Of a stretch of 13,973 nucleotides of DNA, positions 1 through 6,624 are shown one piece after another; within the stretch, counting starts at the first letter, position 1, and every line of letters starts with the position of its first letter. Both the position numbers and the translations under genes were made by a program. The DNA lies in assembly GCA_946482165.1 (NCBI GenBank), contig CAMLQS010000111.1, forward strand, positions 1 to 13,973. Direction: 5' to 3'. The notes under the pieces are model-generated. The model ran no database searches. It saw nothing but the letters and a program-made list of their open reading frames with translations, and was not told the DNA's origin. The stretch is from an uncultured Verrucomicrobiota bacterium. Lineage in GTDB: Bacteria; Verrucomicrobiota; Verrucomicrobiae; Opitutales; Opitutaceae.

Positions 1-12
1 CTCGGCCAAGGC

Positions 13-54
13 GCGAAAGGCGGAGGTGGGCCTCCGGCCCATGCCGCCTTTCGC
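13..54. repeat. Strong inverted repeat (hairpin) in possible multi-branched RNA structure
   Basis: Perfect 11-base arms GCGAAAGGCGG (13-23) and CCGCCTTTCGC (44-54) enclose a second short stem TGGGC/GCCCA (27-31, 37-41). A further pair, CTCGGCC (1-7) and GGCCGAG (106-112), closes around it, and a small stem with a GAAA loop (minus strand, 69-80) sits between. The block lies just downstream of the minus-strand gene ending at 131. There is no T-run, so it is not a classical intrinsic terminator. It could be a 3'-end structure, a small RNA or a cruciform. It matches no RNA family I recognise. Confidence 0.5.
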
Positions 55-130
55 AACGCCGGCCCAGCGCAGTTTCCTGCTCTCCCCGCAGGGCTTCGCG
101 CGACGGGCCGAGTTATCTACAAAACACGGC

Positions 131-2143
131 CTAGGTATAACACACGCCCTGCCGGCGCGCTTCCCCGGCAAAGGGATGGGCTGACGTCGAGCGGGCGGTG
201 TCCAGCGGGAAGACAGGATGCCCGAGACGAGCCGAGCTGATCCGCTCCAAGGCCAACGCCACATGGTGGTTATGGGTCATGAAACGCAGGAAGCTGTTAC
301 GGTCGATCTGCAGGCAGCGCACCGCGCCCTGGGCGACGACGTCCGCCGTCGACGTGCTGCTTTGCAGCAAGCTGATCTCGCCAAAGAAGTCGCCGGCCTT
401 GAGCCGCGCAAGCGAACGGTCCCGCCGCCGCACATGGGCGATCCCTTGGTAAACGATATAAAACCACCGAGGATCCTCGCCTTCGCGCAAGATCACTTCG
501 CCGTCGGCATAGGCCACGACCTGCGCCAGCCGGGCGAAGCGCCCCACCGCATGGGCGTCCCAGTGGGCGCACACCTTCAAGCGTTGGAGAAACGCCCGCC
601 GATAGGAAAGGTCGTGGACCAGGGCGGCGCCAAGCTTGTCGGACACGCGACTCCGAAACAGCCCGGAAGGCATGACCATCGCGAACACCGGCGTGACGGC
701 CCGGAGCTCAAGCGCGCCGTCGGAACGCCCCTCGTCGCCGGGGCAGGACGGGACGCCAAACAAATCATCCTCCTCGAACGAGAACGCATGGACGCGTTTC
801 CCGCTGGACGCGCTCCGCATGGCGGTAAGCCGCCCCGAGAGCACAAGCCCGACCAAGCCGCCATCCTCCCCTCGCGTCACCACCTCGGATCGCGACGCGA
901 AGGTCACCGGTTTCCACGAGCGCACGAGGGCCAGGCGATCGATCGGGTTAAGCAGGGAGAACAGCGGATGCGCGGTCGCGATCCGCAGAAGATCCGCCTC
1001 CGATTCCGGAAACACGAATTCGTCGCGGCGGCGCTGAAAGCGCTCCCAGCGCTGCCTCAGGCCGCGCCAGCCCCGCACCACGCCCGCCTTCCATCGGCGC
1101 ACCATGAGCGCCACCGAAACGAGCAACAAGCCGGCCAGAACCGCCTGCAGCGCCGAAGACCAGTAGCCCAAGTCTCCGGAGACCGCCTCATAAAAACCCA
1201 CGCCCAGCGCTCCGAGCACGAGCTTCGCGAGAAACGCCGTCCACACACACGCCCAAGCCAGCTCGATCATGCACACGCGCCAGTCCCAACGTTTCCACCA
1301 CGGCCGCCAGTGCATTTGAGGGCGCTGATTGGGGTGGAAGAGAAAATTCGAATCCGTGTCGAGGCGGGGAGTCCGGCTGATCAAGGCCGTCAGGCCCTGC
1401 GCCAAGCCGCCGCCCCACGGACGCCAAAGAAACATCCATGCCAAGCCCAGGGCCGGAACCATGGACGGCGCCCAAACCAGCGCCGCGAGCACGATGAGTG
1501 ACAGGGGCGCCTGCCCGGCGAGCAGGATCAGCACCTGTTCCCTCCGACGCAGAAGCAACCTGTCCCGCAAATCCAGCCGCGCATGGACAAAGAACAAGGA
1601 TTTGCTCAGGGGACGCCCATAAACCTCTCCGCCTGCCCCCACGAGAAGCGTTGCCGCCAAGGCCTGGCCGGCGCCGAGCGCGATCAACGCCGCCACCGCG
1701 CCCAGAACAACCCCTGTCGTGCTCAACGCGACGGTCGTCTCCAGGGAGCGCCAAGCCAGGCCGGCCAACGCGGCCAACGCGCTCGCGACCGCCGGCCACA
1801 GCGCCCGTTGCCCCGGCTGCCATCCCGGCCAGGTCAAGCCGCTCCGCGGCGGCTTGCGCGACGGACCGGAGACCAGGACGCCCGCCTGCACCGCCTTCAA
1901 GACCAACTCGTAGAACTCACGCAGCGGCGGACAACGGCGTTCGCGCAGCAAACGGGCGAACACCTCCGGCACCGTCGATCCCTCGGCGAAAGCCTCGAGG
2001 ACGACTCCCTGCTCGCGATTCACCGCCAAATAGACCTGCGCCGGCACATTCTTGATCACGAAGCCCCCGCGCGAGCACCAGCCGCTTTGCAACTCGGTGC
2101 TCAACTTTAGCTGTTCAGCAGTAAGCAGGAGGTTCTGTTCCAT
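131..2143 (-). CDS. Membrane protein: PqqD-like domain, degenerate M50-like core, two cyclic-nucleotide-binding domains
   Basis: This 670-residue protein has no name I recognise. Residues about 20-92 resemble a PqqD-like winged helix. Residues about 112-350 hold several membrane segments in an order like the PqqD-linked M50 peptidases: a GAGQALAA stretch (157-164) where HExGH would stand, then LDLRD (190-194) and an arginine-rich turn followed by LLAG (207-210), as in that family. The zinc-binding histidines and the glutamate are absent, so proteolysis is unlikely. Residues about 395-510 and 530-640 are two cyclic-nucleotide-binding (CRP-type) folds; the second has FFGEISLL (586-593) but Ser598 where the phosphate-binding Arg normally sits. 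The start is the ATG at 2141-2143, 15 bases after the response regulator stop, which suggests one operon. The cyclic-nucleotide-binding call is firm; the M50 relationship is inference. Confidence 0.75.
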   Translation of the reverse strand: MEQNLLLTAEQLKLSTELQSGWCSRGGFVIKNVPAQVYLAVNREQGVVLEAFAEGSTVPEVFARLLRERRCPPLREFYELVLKAVQAGVLVSGPSRKPPRSGLTWPGWQPGQRALWPAVASALAALAGLAWRSLETTVALSTTGVVLGAVAALIALGAGQALAATLLVGAGGEVYGRPLSKSLFFVHARLDLRDRLLLRRREQVLILLAGQAPLSLIVLAALVWAPSMVPALGLAWMFLWRPWGGGLAQGLTALISRTPRLDTDSNFLFHPNQRPQMHWRPWWKRWDWRVCMIELAWACVWTAFLAKLVLGALGVGFYEAVSGDLGYWSSALQAVLAGLLLVSVALMVRRWKAGVVRGWRGLRQRWERFQRRRDEFVFPESEADLLRIATAHPLFSLLNPIDRLALVRSWKPVTFASRSEVVTRGEDGGLVGLVLSGRLTAMRSASSGKRVHAFSFEEDDLFGVPSCPGDEGRSDGALELRAVTPVFAMVMPSGLFRSRVSDKLGAALVHDLSYRRAFLQRLKVCAHWDAHAVGRFARLAQVVAYADGEVILREGEDPRWFYIVYQGIAHVRRRDRSLARLKAGDFFGEISLLQSSTSTADVVAQGAVRCLQIDRNSFLRFMTHNHHVALALERISSARLGHPVFPLDTARSTSAHPFAGEARRQGVCYT

Positions 2144-2158
2144 GGCAGTAAATCGTTC

Positions 2159-2605
2159 TTAACCGCGCGCATCTCCCGGCCGCGCATCTCCCATCATCTC
2201 GGTCAGCACGGCGCTGAGTTCGGTCAAAGCGAAAGGCTTGGGCAAAAAGCGGAACCCCTGCTCGCTGATGACCCATCGCGTCTCCTCCTTCAGCATCCCG
2301 CTGAGCAGCACCACGGCCAAGCCGGGATGAATCTGTCGCAAACGGAGCGCCAGGCTGACCCCGTCGCAGTCCGGCATCATCACATCGACCAAAGCCAGTC
2401 CGATTTCATCCGCCCGCTCCGCCAGGATTCTCAGCGCCTCGTCGGGCCCTCCCGCCGCCCTTACCTGCCAGCCCAGCCGCTCCAGCATATCCTGCAAGAC
2501 GGCCCGCACCTCGGGCTGATCGTCCACGACCAGAATCTCGCTTTGCCTGCGCCGAGGGCTCGGACGGGAAGCGCCGGCCAAACGTTGAAACCAAGGGAGG
2601 GGCAT
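2159..2605 (-). CDS. Single-domain CheY-like response regulator
   Basis: This 148-residue protein consists of one receiver domain (about 22-140) after a short basic N-terminal tail. The acidic pair Asp28/Asp29 (VVDD), the phosphoacceptor Asp74 (ALVDVMMPDCDG), Ser102 at the Thr/Ser switch position and Lys123 in LPKPF are all present, so it should be phosphorylatable. There is no DNA-binding or enzyme domain, so output must be by protein contact. No histidine kinase is visible nearby. It stands 15 bases upstream of the tandem cyclic-nucleotide-binding membrane protein and probably shares its transcript, making that protein a candidate partner. The ATG start at 2603-2605 has no Shine-Dalgarno sequence. 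Family assignment is firm; the partner is inferred. Confidence 0.9.
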   Translation of the reverse strand: MPLPWFQRLAGASRPSPRRRQSEILVVDDQPEVRAVLQDMLERLGWQVRAAGGPDEALRILAERADEIGLALVDVMMPDCDGVSLALRLRQIHPGLAVVLLSGMLKEETRWVISEQGFRFLPKPFALTELSAVLTEMMGDARPGDARG

Positions 2606-2678
2606 GGGCTCTAAAGATTTACGGAGGGAATAGGTGAATAGGGAGTAGACCCTAAACCCACCGTGCGTCTCTTGGGGG

Positions 2679-2703
2679 AAAAAAACGATTCATATCATCG
2701 CTT
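2679..2703 (-). terminator. Possible weak intrinsic terminator
   Basis: On the minus strand AAGCGAT pairs with ATCGTTT (7 pairs, one G-U) around a 7-base loop, and the second arm runs into a tract of seven T (2679-2685). It could end transcripts coming from cobA-hemD before the response regulator operon. The stem is AT-rich, so strength is doubtful. Confidence 0.35.
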
Positions 2704-2808
2704 AGACCCCTGTCCCCTTGAATTTTACAACTTCGTTAATTTCGACCTTCGCATTTCGCCTAAGCAAAGATGGAAGGCCTTCACACAGACCTGAGCGGGC
2801 TCTTGCTT

Positions 2809-2827
2809 CGAGAGCCTCCCGCTCTCG
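2809..2827. repeat. Short perfect inverted repeat
   Basis: CGAGAGC (2809-2815) and GCTCTCG (2821-2827) form a 7-base stem with a 5-base loop, downstream of the cobA-hemD stop on the minus strand. There is no adjacent T-run. It may belong to the repeat-like stretch 2606-3033. Confidence 0.4.
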
Positions 2828-3033
2828 CCGGGCGTGGCTTGGGGCAACCATCCCCTGCCGTCGGCAGCCAGCGAGCAGGCCTCCCATCCCTGCCGGCGAT
2901 TCGTGCTCGCGCCGTCGCGCCACGTCCCGGCGATGCGCCCCCGGCATGACACCTCGCCCGCCGGCTGCTCCGACTCCTCCGGCAGGGAGATCCGAGGCAG
3001 TTCGACGTCCCGCTCCCCCAACGCAGGATTTGT

Positions 3034-4566
3034 TCAGCTCAGGCGTTCGAGCAGAGCCTCGATTAACGCGTCCAAGCTCGGCTTTGCCGCGACGAAGTCG
3101 GGCTTCATCCCGTGCTCCACCAGCGTTTCCGTAGTCTGTTCGCCAATACTTCCGACCAAGGGAGCCTTCGCCCCCGGCAAGATCGCGAGCGAGCCGGACT
3201 GCGCGTGATAGCTTTCGGCCGCGGAGGAACTCGCAAAGAGAATGGCATCGGCGCCGTGCTGGCGGAAATCGTCGGCGACCGGATCGTTGGTCAGATCGGT
3301 CTTCTCCGTCCGGTAGAGCGGCAAACGGTCCACGATCGCGCGCGCGGCCTCGAGCTTCTTGACCAGCTTGTCGCGGTTCATGTTGCCCGTGACGACGATG
3401 ACCTTGGCGCTGTCGAGGCTGCCGGTCTCGATGAGCGCGTCGGCGAGCGAGGCGCCCGTCGCCGTGTCGGGCATGCACTCGACGCGGATGTAGTGCTTCT
3501 CGATCTCGCGCGCAGTCGCCCGGCCGATGCAGGCGAAGCGCAGCAGACCCAGTGCGCGGATGTCATTAAAACCCTTCAGAAACTCCTCGAAGAAGTAACG
3601 CACCCCGTTCGCGCTCGTGAACACGATCCAGTCGTAGCTGCCGAGCTCCGCGAGAATCTCGACGAGTCCGTATTTGGAAACGTCCTTCGTGATCGTGATG
3701 AGCGGCAACTCCAGCACCTCGGCGCCAAGCGCCTCCAATTTTTCGCGCAGCTCGCTGTTTTGGTCGCGCGTGCGGGTGATCGCGACGCGGCGCCCGAAAA
3801 GCGGCAAATGCTCGAACCAGTCGATCGCCTCGTGGTCGCGCACGACCTCGCCGACGAAGATGATCGCCGGCGCGGCAAGCTTCGCCTCCGCGACTCGCGC
3901 GACCATATCCGCCACCGTGCCGCTGACGCTGCGCTGACGACCGAGCGAGGCCCACTGCACGACGGCCGCGGGAGTGTCGGCCGCGAGGCCGCCGGCGCGA
4001 AGCTCGGCGAGGATGTGCTCCAGCCGGCTCATGCCCATGTAGATCGCGAGCGTCGTGTTCTTCAGCGCGCCAAAGCCTCGCCAATCCACCTGCGCACTTC
4101 CCTTCGTCGGATCCTCGTGACCGGTGAGCAGCACGAGCGAAGTGCTGACATTGCGGAAAGTGAGCGGAATGCCGGCATAGGCGCCGGCCGCGAGCGCGGC
4201 GGTGACGCCCGGCACGACCTCGAATGGCACCCCGGCCTTGGCCAGCGTGCGCGCCTCTTCGCCGCCACGACCGAAGATGAAGGGATCGCCGCCCTTGAGC
4301 CGCACGACCTTCTTGCCCGCCTGCGCGTGCGTCACGAGCAGGGTCTCGATCTCTTCCTGCGGCACCGTGTGGCACCCGGCCTTTTTGCCGACGTAGACCA
4401 CCTCGCACTCCGCACGACACCACTTCACGGCCTCGGGATGGACGAGGTAGTCGTAGACAAGCACGTCCGCGGCGGAGATGAGCTCCTTGGCGCGAAGGGT
4501 GAAAAGACTGAGATCGCCGGCGCCTGCGCCGACGAGATAAACGATACCTGAAGAAGAGACGGACAT
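3034..4566 (-). CDS. cobA-hemD: Fused uroporphyrinogen-III C-methyltransferase / uroporphyrinogen-III synthase
   Basis: The 510-residue bifunctional cytosolic enzyme cyclises hydroxymethylbilane to uroporphyrinogen III (HemD half) and methylates it at C2 and C7 with S-adenosylmethionine to precorrin-2 (CobA/SUMT half), the branch to siroheme and B12. SUMT spans about 6-245: VGAGAGDLSLFTLRA (12-26), the hallmark LKGGDPFIFGRGGEEA (90-105), GVTAALAAGAYAGIPLT (120-136) and YMGMSRL (176-182). HemD spans about 258-508, opening with FGRRVAITRTR and containing an IVFTSANGVR stretch. The frame is open to 4629, but the conserved N-terminus begins at the ATG at 4564-4566, which I use. The length fits the known fusion. 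hemC, its pathway partner, lies about 4.5 kb upstream, separated by the BlaI/M56 cassette. Confidence 0.95.
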   Translation of the reverse strand: MSVSSSGIVYLVGAGAGDLSLFTLRAKELISAADVLVYDYLVHPEAVKWCRAECEVVYVGKKAGCHTVPQEEIETLLVTHAQAGKKVVRLKGGDPFIFGRGGEEARTLAKAGVPFEVVPGVTAALAAGAYAGIPLTFRNVSTSLVLLTGHEDPTKGSAQVDWRGFGALKNTTLAIYMGMSRLEHILAELRAGGLAADTPAAVVQWASLGRQRSVSGTVADMVARVAEAKLAAPAIIFVGEVVRDHEAIDWFEHLPLFGRRVAITRTRDQNSELREKLEALGAEVLELPLITITKDVSKYGLVEILAELGSYDWIVFTSANGVRYFFEEFLKGFNDIRALGLLRFACIGRATAREIEKHYIRVECMPDTATGASLADALIETGSLDSAKVIVVTGNMNRDKLVKKLEAARAIVDRLPLYRTEKTDLTNDPVADDFRQHGADAILFASSSAAESYHAQSGSLAILPGAKAPLVGSIGEQTTETLVEHGMKPDFVAAKPSLDALIEALLERLS

Positions 4567-4681
4567 GAGTAAAGGGGACCGCGACGCCCGCGCCTGACGA
4601 ACAGGACGAGCGCCGCATCCTCCACCCAACCACGACTCGGGCCTGCGGGGAAAGCGCAGAATCGGCGTCGACGCCCGTCGC

Positions 4682-6580
4682 TCAACGAGCCGGGCCGGGC
4701 GTGATCACCTTTGCGCTGATGAAAATGAGGACGCTCCGCGCCGCTCCCACATCCTTGCTCGTCCCGGATGACCTCACCTCGCCTTTCCCGAAGACACCAC
4801 GCGAAAAAGCCCGCAGCCCGGCGTCATCCACCGCGGCCGTCGAGGCCGGCGGCGCGTTCCGCGCCCACTCCGGAGCATTTTCCGGGAAGGCTTTCGTCTT
4901 TTCGCTCGCCCGCAAAACCGCGACTTCGCCCGGGCGCAGGACGATCGCCGCGCTGTCCCCCCTTTCCATGAAGACGGGAACGAAAACAGTTTGCTCCGAA
5001 ATCGGAGCGAGGGCTCCGCCTGCAGTCGGCGGGCCCTGCGTGAAGCCTGCAAACTCACGCACCATGGTCTGGACCTCCAGCGCGACGCTCCCGTCCGAAA
5101 GGACGTTTGGTAAAACCGAGGTCTCCACACCCACGTTCCGGCTGTCGAATTTCGCCGCGTCGCCCTGCTGCGCCACGGGGAGATCGAAAGAATGGGGATA
5201 GCGTAGCTCTTGAACGACGGAGATCGTGGCCCGATTTTGATTCAACACGGTCACCCGGGGAGCCGACAAAAGATCCGAACCGGGTTTGGCGGATAACTCG
5301 CGTATCAGTCGGGTCACCTCGGCTTCCGACAGGTGCCCCAGCACCGCCGGACTGGTCGTCGCCCCCGGTTTGAGCGCTGCACCGAAAAAGGTCGCCGAAT
5401 CGAACTTCGCTCCTTCGACATTTACTTCCAGATAGCGGGCTTCGATCACGACCTGACGATGATCCGTCGCCCGCTTCGGCAGCCCCAATGCGGATTCCGG
5501 TTCGCCTTCCTTGAGCAAGCGCACCGTCGCCCCCGATGGAGGTGAAACAGGAGCGCGCTCCCCCACTTGCACCGTCGAGGCGCCAGCCAACACCACGCCC
5601 GCCGCCAGCCATGCGCCGACCATCGCGCCACGGCGCGCTCCGTCCCGCCGGGCGACGCCCAGCACCCCGAGGATGCGTCGTTCCAAGGTCGACGGCTCCG
5701 CCATCGACACCGCGCCGCCGCACGAGGCCCGGCCGCCCCACGCCTGCGCCGCGGCCAGCAGCTCCGCCGCATAAGCCGGCGCCTCCGCGCCCGCCGCCAG
5801 CACTCGGTCGTCGCAGGCCTGCTCCTGCGCCAGCCGCAAGTGTCGCGCCACAAGCCACACCAGCGGATTCGGCCAATACAGTGAACACGCCACTTGGCCG
5901 AGCAGCCGCGCCAAGCAATCCCGCCGCGCCACGTGCGCCAGCTCGTGGCGAAGCACCAACTCGATCCGCGCGTCGCTCCAATCGCGCGCGCCGGCCGGCA
6001 ACATCACCACCGGACGCCACGTCCCCCAGGTGATCGCCACCGGAAACGCGGCCGAGATTCGCAGCTCGGGCGACCGACCAAGACCGTTGTTGTCCGCGAC
6101 GCGCGCAGCCCAGGCTTGGATCCGCGCATCGTCCACGACACCGCTCCGCCGTTTCAACGCGTGCAACCGCGCCGCCCCGAGCATCCTCCGGACAAGCAGC
6201 AGCGCGGCTCCGCCCAGCCAGAGCGCCACGACCCCGTCGCGCCATCGTTCACGAAGCAGATCCGCCGCCGCACGCGAAACGGAGGCCGACTCGATCTTGG
6301 CGGCCACCACGGGCTCCGCCTCGCGCGAGACGACTTTTGCGGCCGGCAGCTTCAGCACGACCACCGTTGCCGCGCCTTCCGAAAAATCGGGCTCGTCCGA
6401 CAACCGCGCGGCGGCGAATGGCAACGCCATCAGCACGCCGAAGGCCGCCAGCCAAACGAGGTGGCGATTCGCCGCCGACGCACCGCGCCAGCACCAAGCC
6501 GCGAACCACGCAAAGGCGGCGACCGCGACGCTCTTCAGCATCAAATCGGCAAACAAAGGCAGGTAGGGAGATAGATTCAT
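4682..6580 (-). CDS. M56 (BlaR1-like) membrane metalloprotease with secretin-like C-terminal region, copy 2
   Basis: This 632-residue sensor-protease candidate has membrane segments at about 5-29, 40-58, 114-132 and 318-335. The M56 zinc site is intact: HELAH (212-216) and Glu253 in the EQACDD motif, followed by STLERRI (298-304), typical of BlaR1/MecR1. The part after the last membrane segment (about 375-627, expected periplasmic) is not a penicillin-binding domain. It resembles a secretin core: LLSAPRVTVLNQNRATI (437-453), VGVETSVLPNVLSDGSVALEV (483-503) and a final VLIFISAKVIT. The frame extends to a TTG at 6626-6628, but the ATG at 6578-6580 gives an N-terminus (MNLSPYLPLFADLMLKS) matching its upstream neighbour (MNLSSYLPLLVDLMLKS). 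It lies 44 bases after that paralogue; both follow blaI. The M56 call is firm; the secretin-like call rests on motif order. Confidence 0.88.
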   Translation of the reverse strand: MNLSPYLPLFADLMLKSVAVAAFAWFAAWCWRGASAANRHLVWLAAFGVLMALPFAAARLSDEPDFSEGAATVVVLKLPAAKVVSREAEPVVAAKIESASVSRAAADLLRERWRDGVVALWLGGAALLLVRRMLGAARLHALKRRSGVVDDARIQAWAARVADNNGLGRSPELRISAAFPVAITWGTWRPVVMLPAGARDWSDARIELVLRHELAHVARRDCLARLLGQVACSLYWPNPLVWLVARHLRLAQEQACDDRVLAAGAEAPAYAAELLAAAQAWGGRASCGGAVSMAEPSTLERRILGVLGVARRDGARRGAMVGAWLAAGVVLAGASTVQVGERAPVSPPSGATVRLLKEGEPESALGLPKRATDHRQVVIEARYLEVNVEGAKFDSATFFGAALKPGATTSPAVLGHLSEAEVTRLIRELSAKPGSDLLSAPRVTVLNQNRATISVVQELRYPHSFDLPVAQQGDAAKFDSRNVGVETSVLPNVLSDGSVALEVQTMVREFAGFTQGPPTAGGALAPISEQTVFVPVFMERGDSAAIVLRPGEVAVLRASEKTKAFPENAPEWARNAPPASTAAVDDAGLRAFSRGVFGKGEVRSSGTSKDVGAARSVLIFISAKVITPGPAR

Positions 6581-6595
6581 CGTCGGGGTTGTGGG

Positions 6596-6618
6596 GCCCG
6601 CGGCGTCAAACCGCGGGC
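6596..6618 (-). repeat. Perfect hairpin between the two M56 genes
   Basis: GCCCGCGG (6596-6603) and CCGCGGGC (6611-6618) form an 8-base all-GC stem with a 7-base loop, occupying most of the 44-base gap between the M56 genes and ending 15 bases before the second ATG. No T-run follows, so full termination is unlikely. It may stabilise or separate the two messages. Confidence 0.55.
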
Positions 6619-6624
6619 AGTGAT

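Larger units (their letters stand above)
2606..3033. other. 428-base stretch without a convincing gene; repeat-like and locally AT-rich
   Basis: Between cobA-hemD and the response regulator no reading frame resembles a known protein. A 98-codon frame on minus (2725-3021, TTG start) is open but matches nothing I recognise. Positions about 2679-2765 are clearly richer in A and T than their surroundings. They contain, on the minus strand, GGGGACAGGGGTCTAA, a string I associate with the ends of REP-type/IS200-like elements in environmental bacteria; this is memory, not a search. A perfect 7-base stem CGAGAGC/GCTCTCG lies at 2809-2827. It may be a decayed mobile or repetitive element. Confidence 0.4.

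Noticed and set aside
218..1501. Long plus-strand open frame (427 codons) opposite the cyclic-nucleotide gene
   Set aside because: Basic, low-complexity product rich in Arg, His and Gln with no domain; it mirrors a well-supported gene and is typical of antisense frames in GC-rich DNA.
131..2605. RiPP (modified peptide) cluster suggested by the PqqD-like domain
   Set aside because: No precursor peptide, radical-SAM enzyme or transporter is visible nearby.
2725..3021. 98-codon minus frame with TTG start in the spacer
   Set aside because: No recognised domain, no ribosome site, and overlap with hairpins and repeat-like sequence; left as part of the spacer, not called a gene.
3112..4551. Plus-strand frame of 479 codons opposite cobA-hemD
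   Set aside because: Antisense shadow; the minus strand has the full set of SUMT and HemD motifs.
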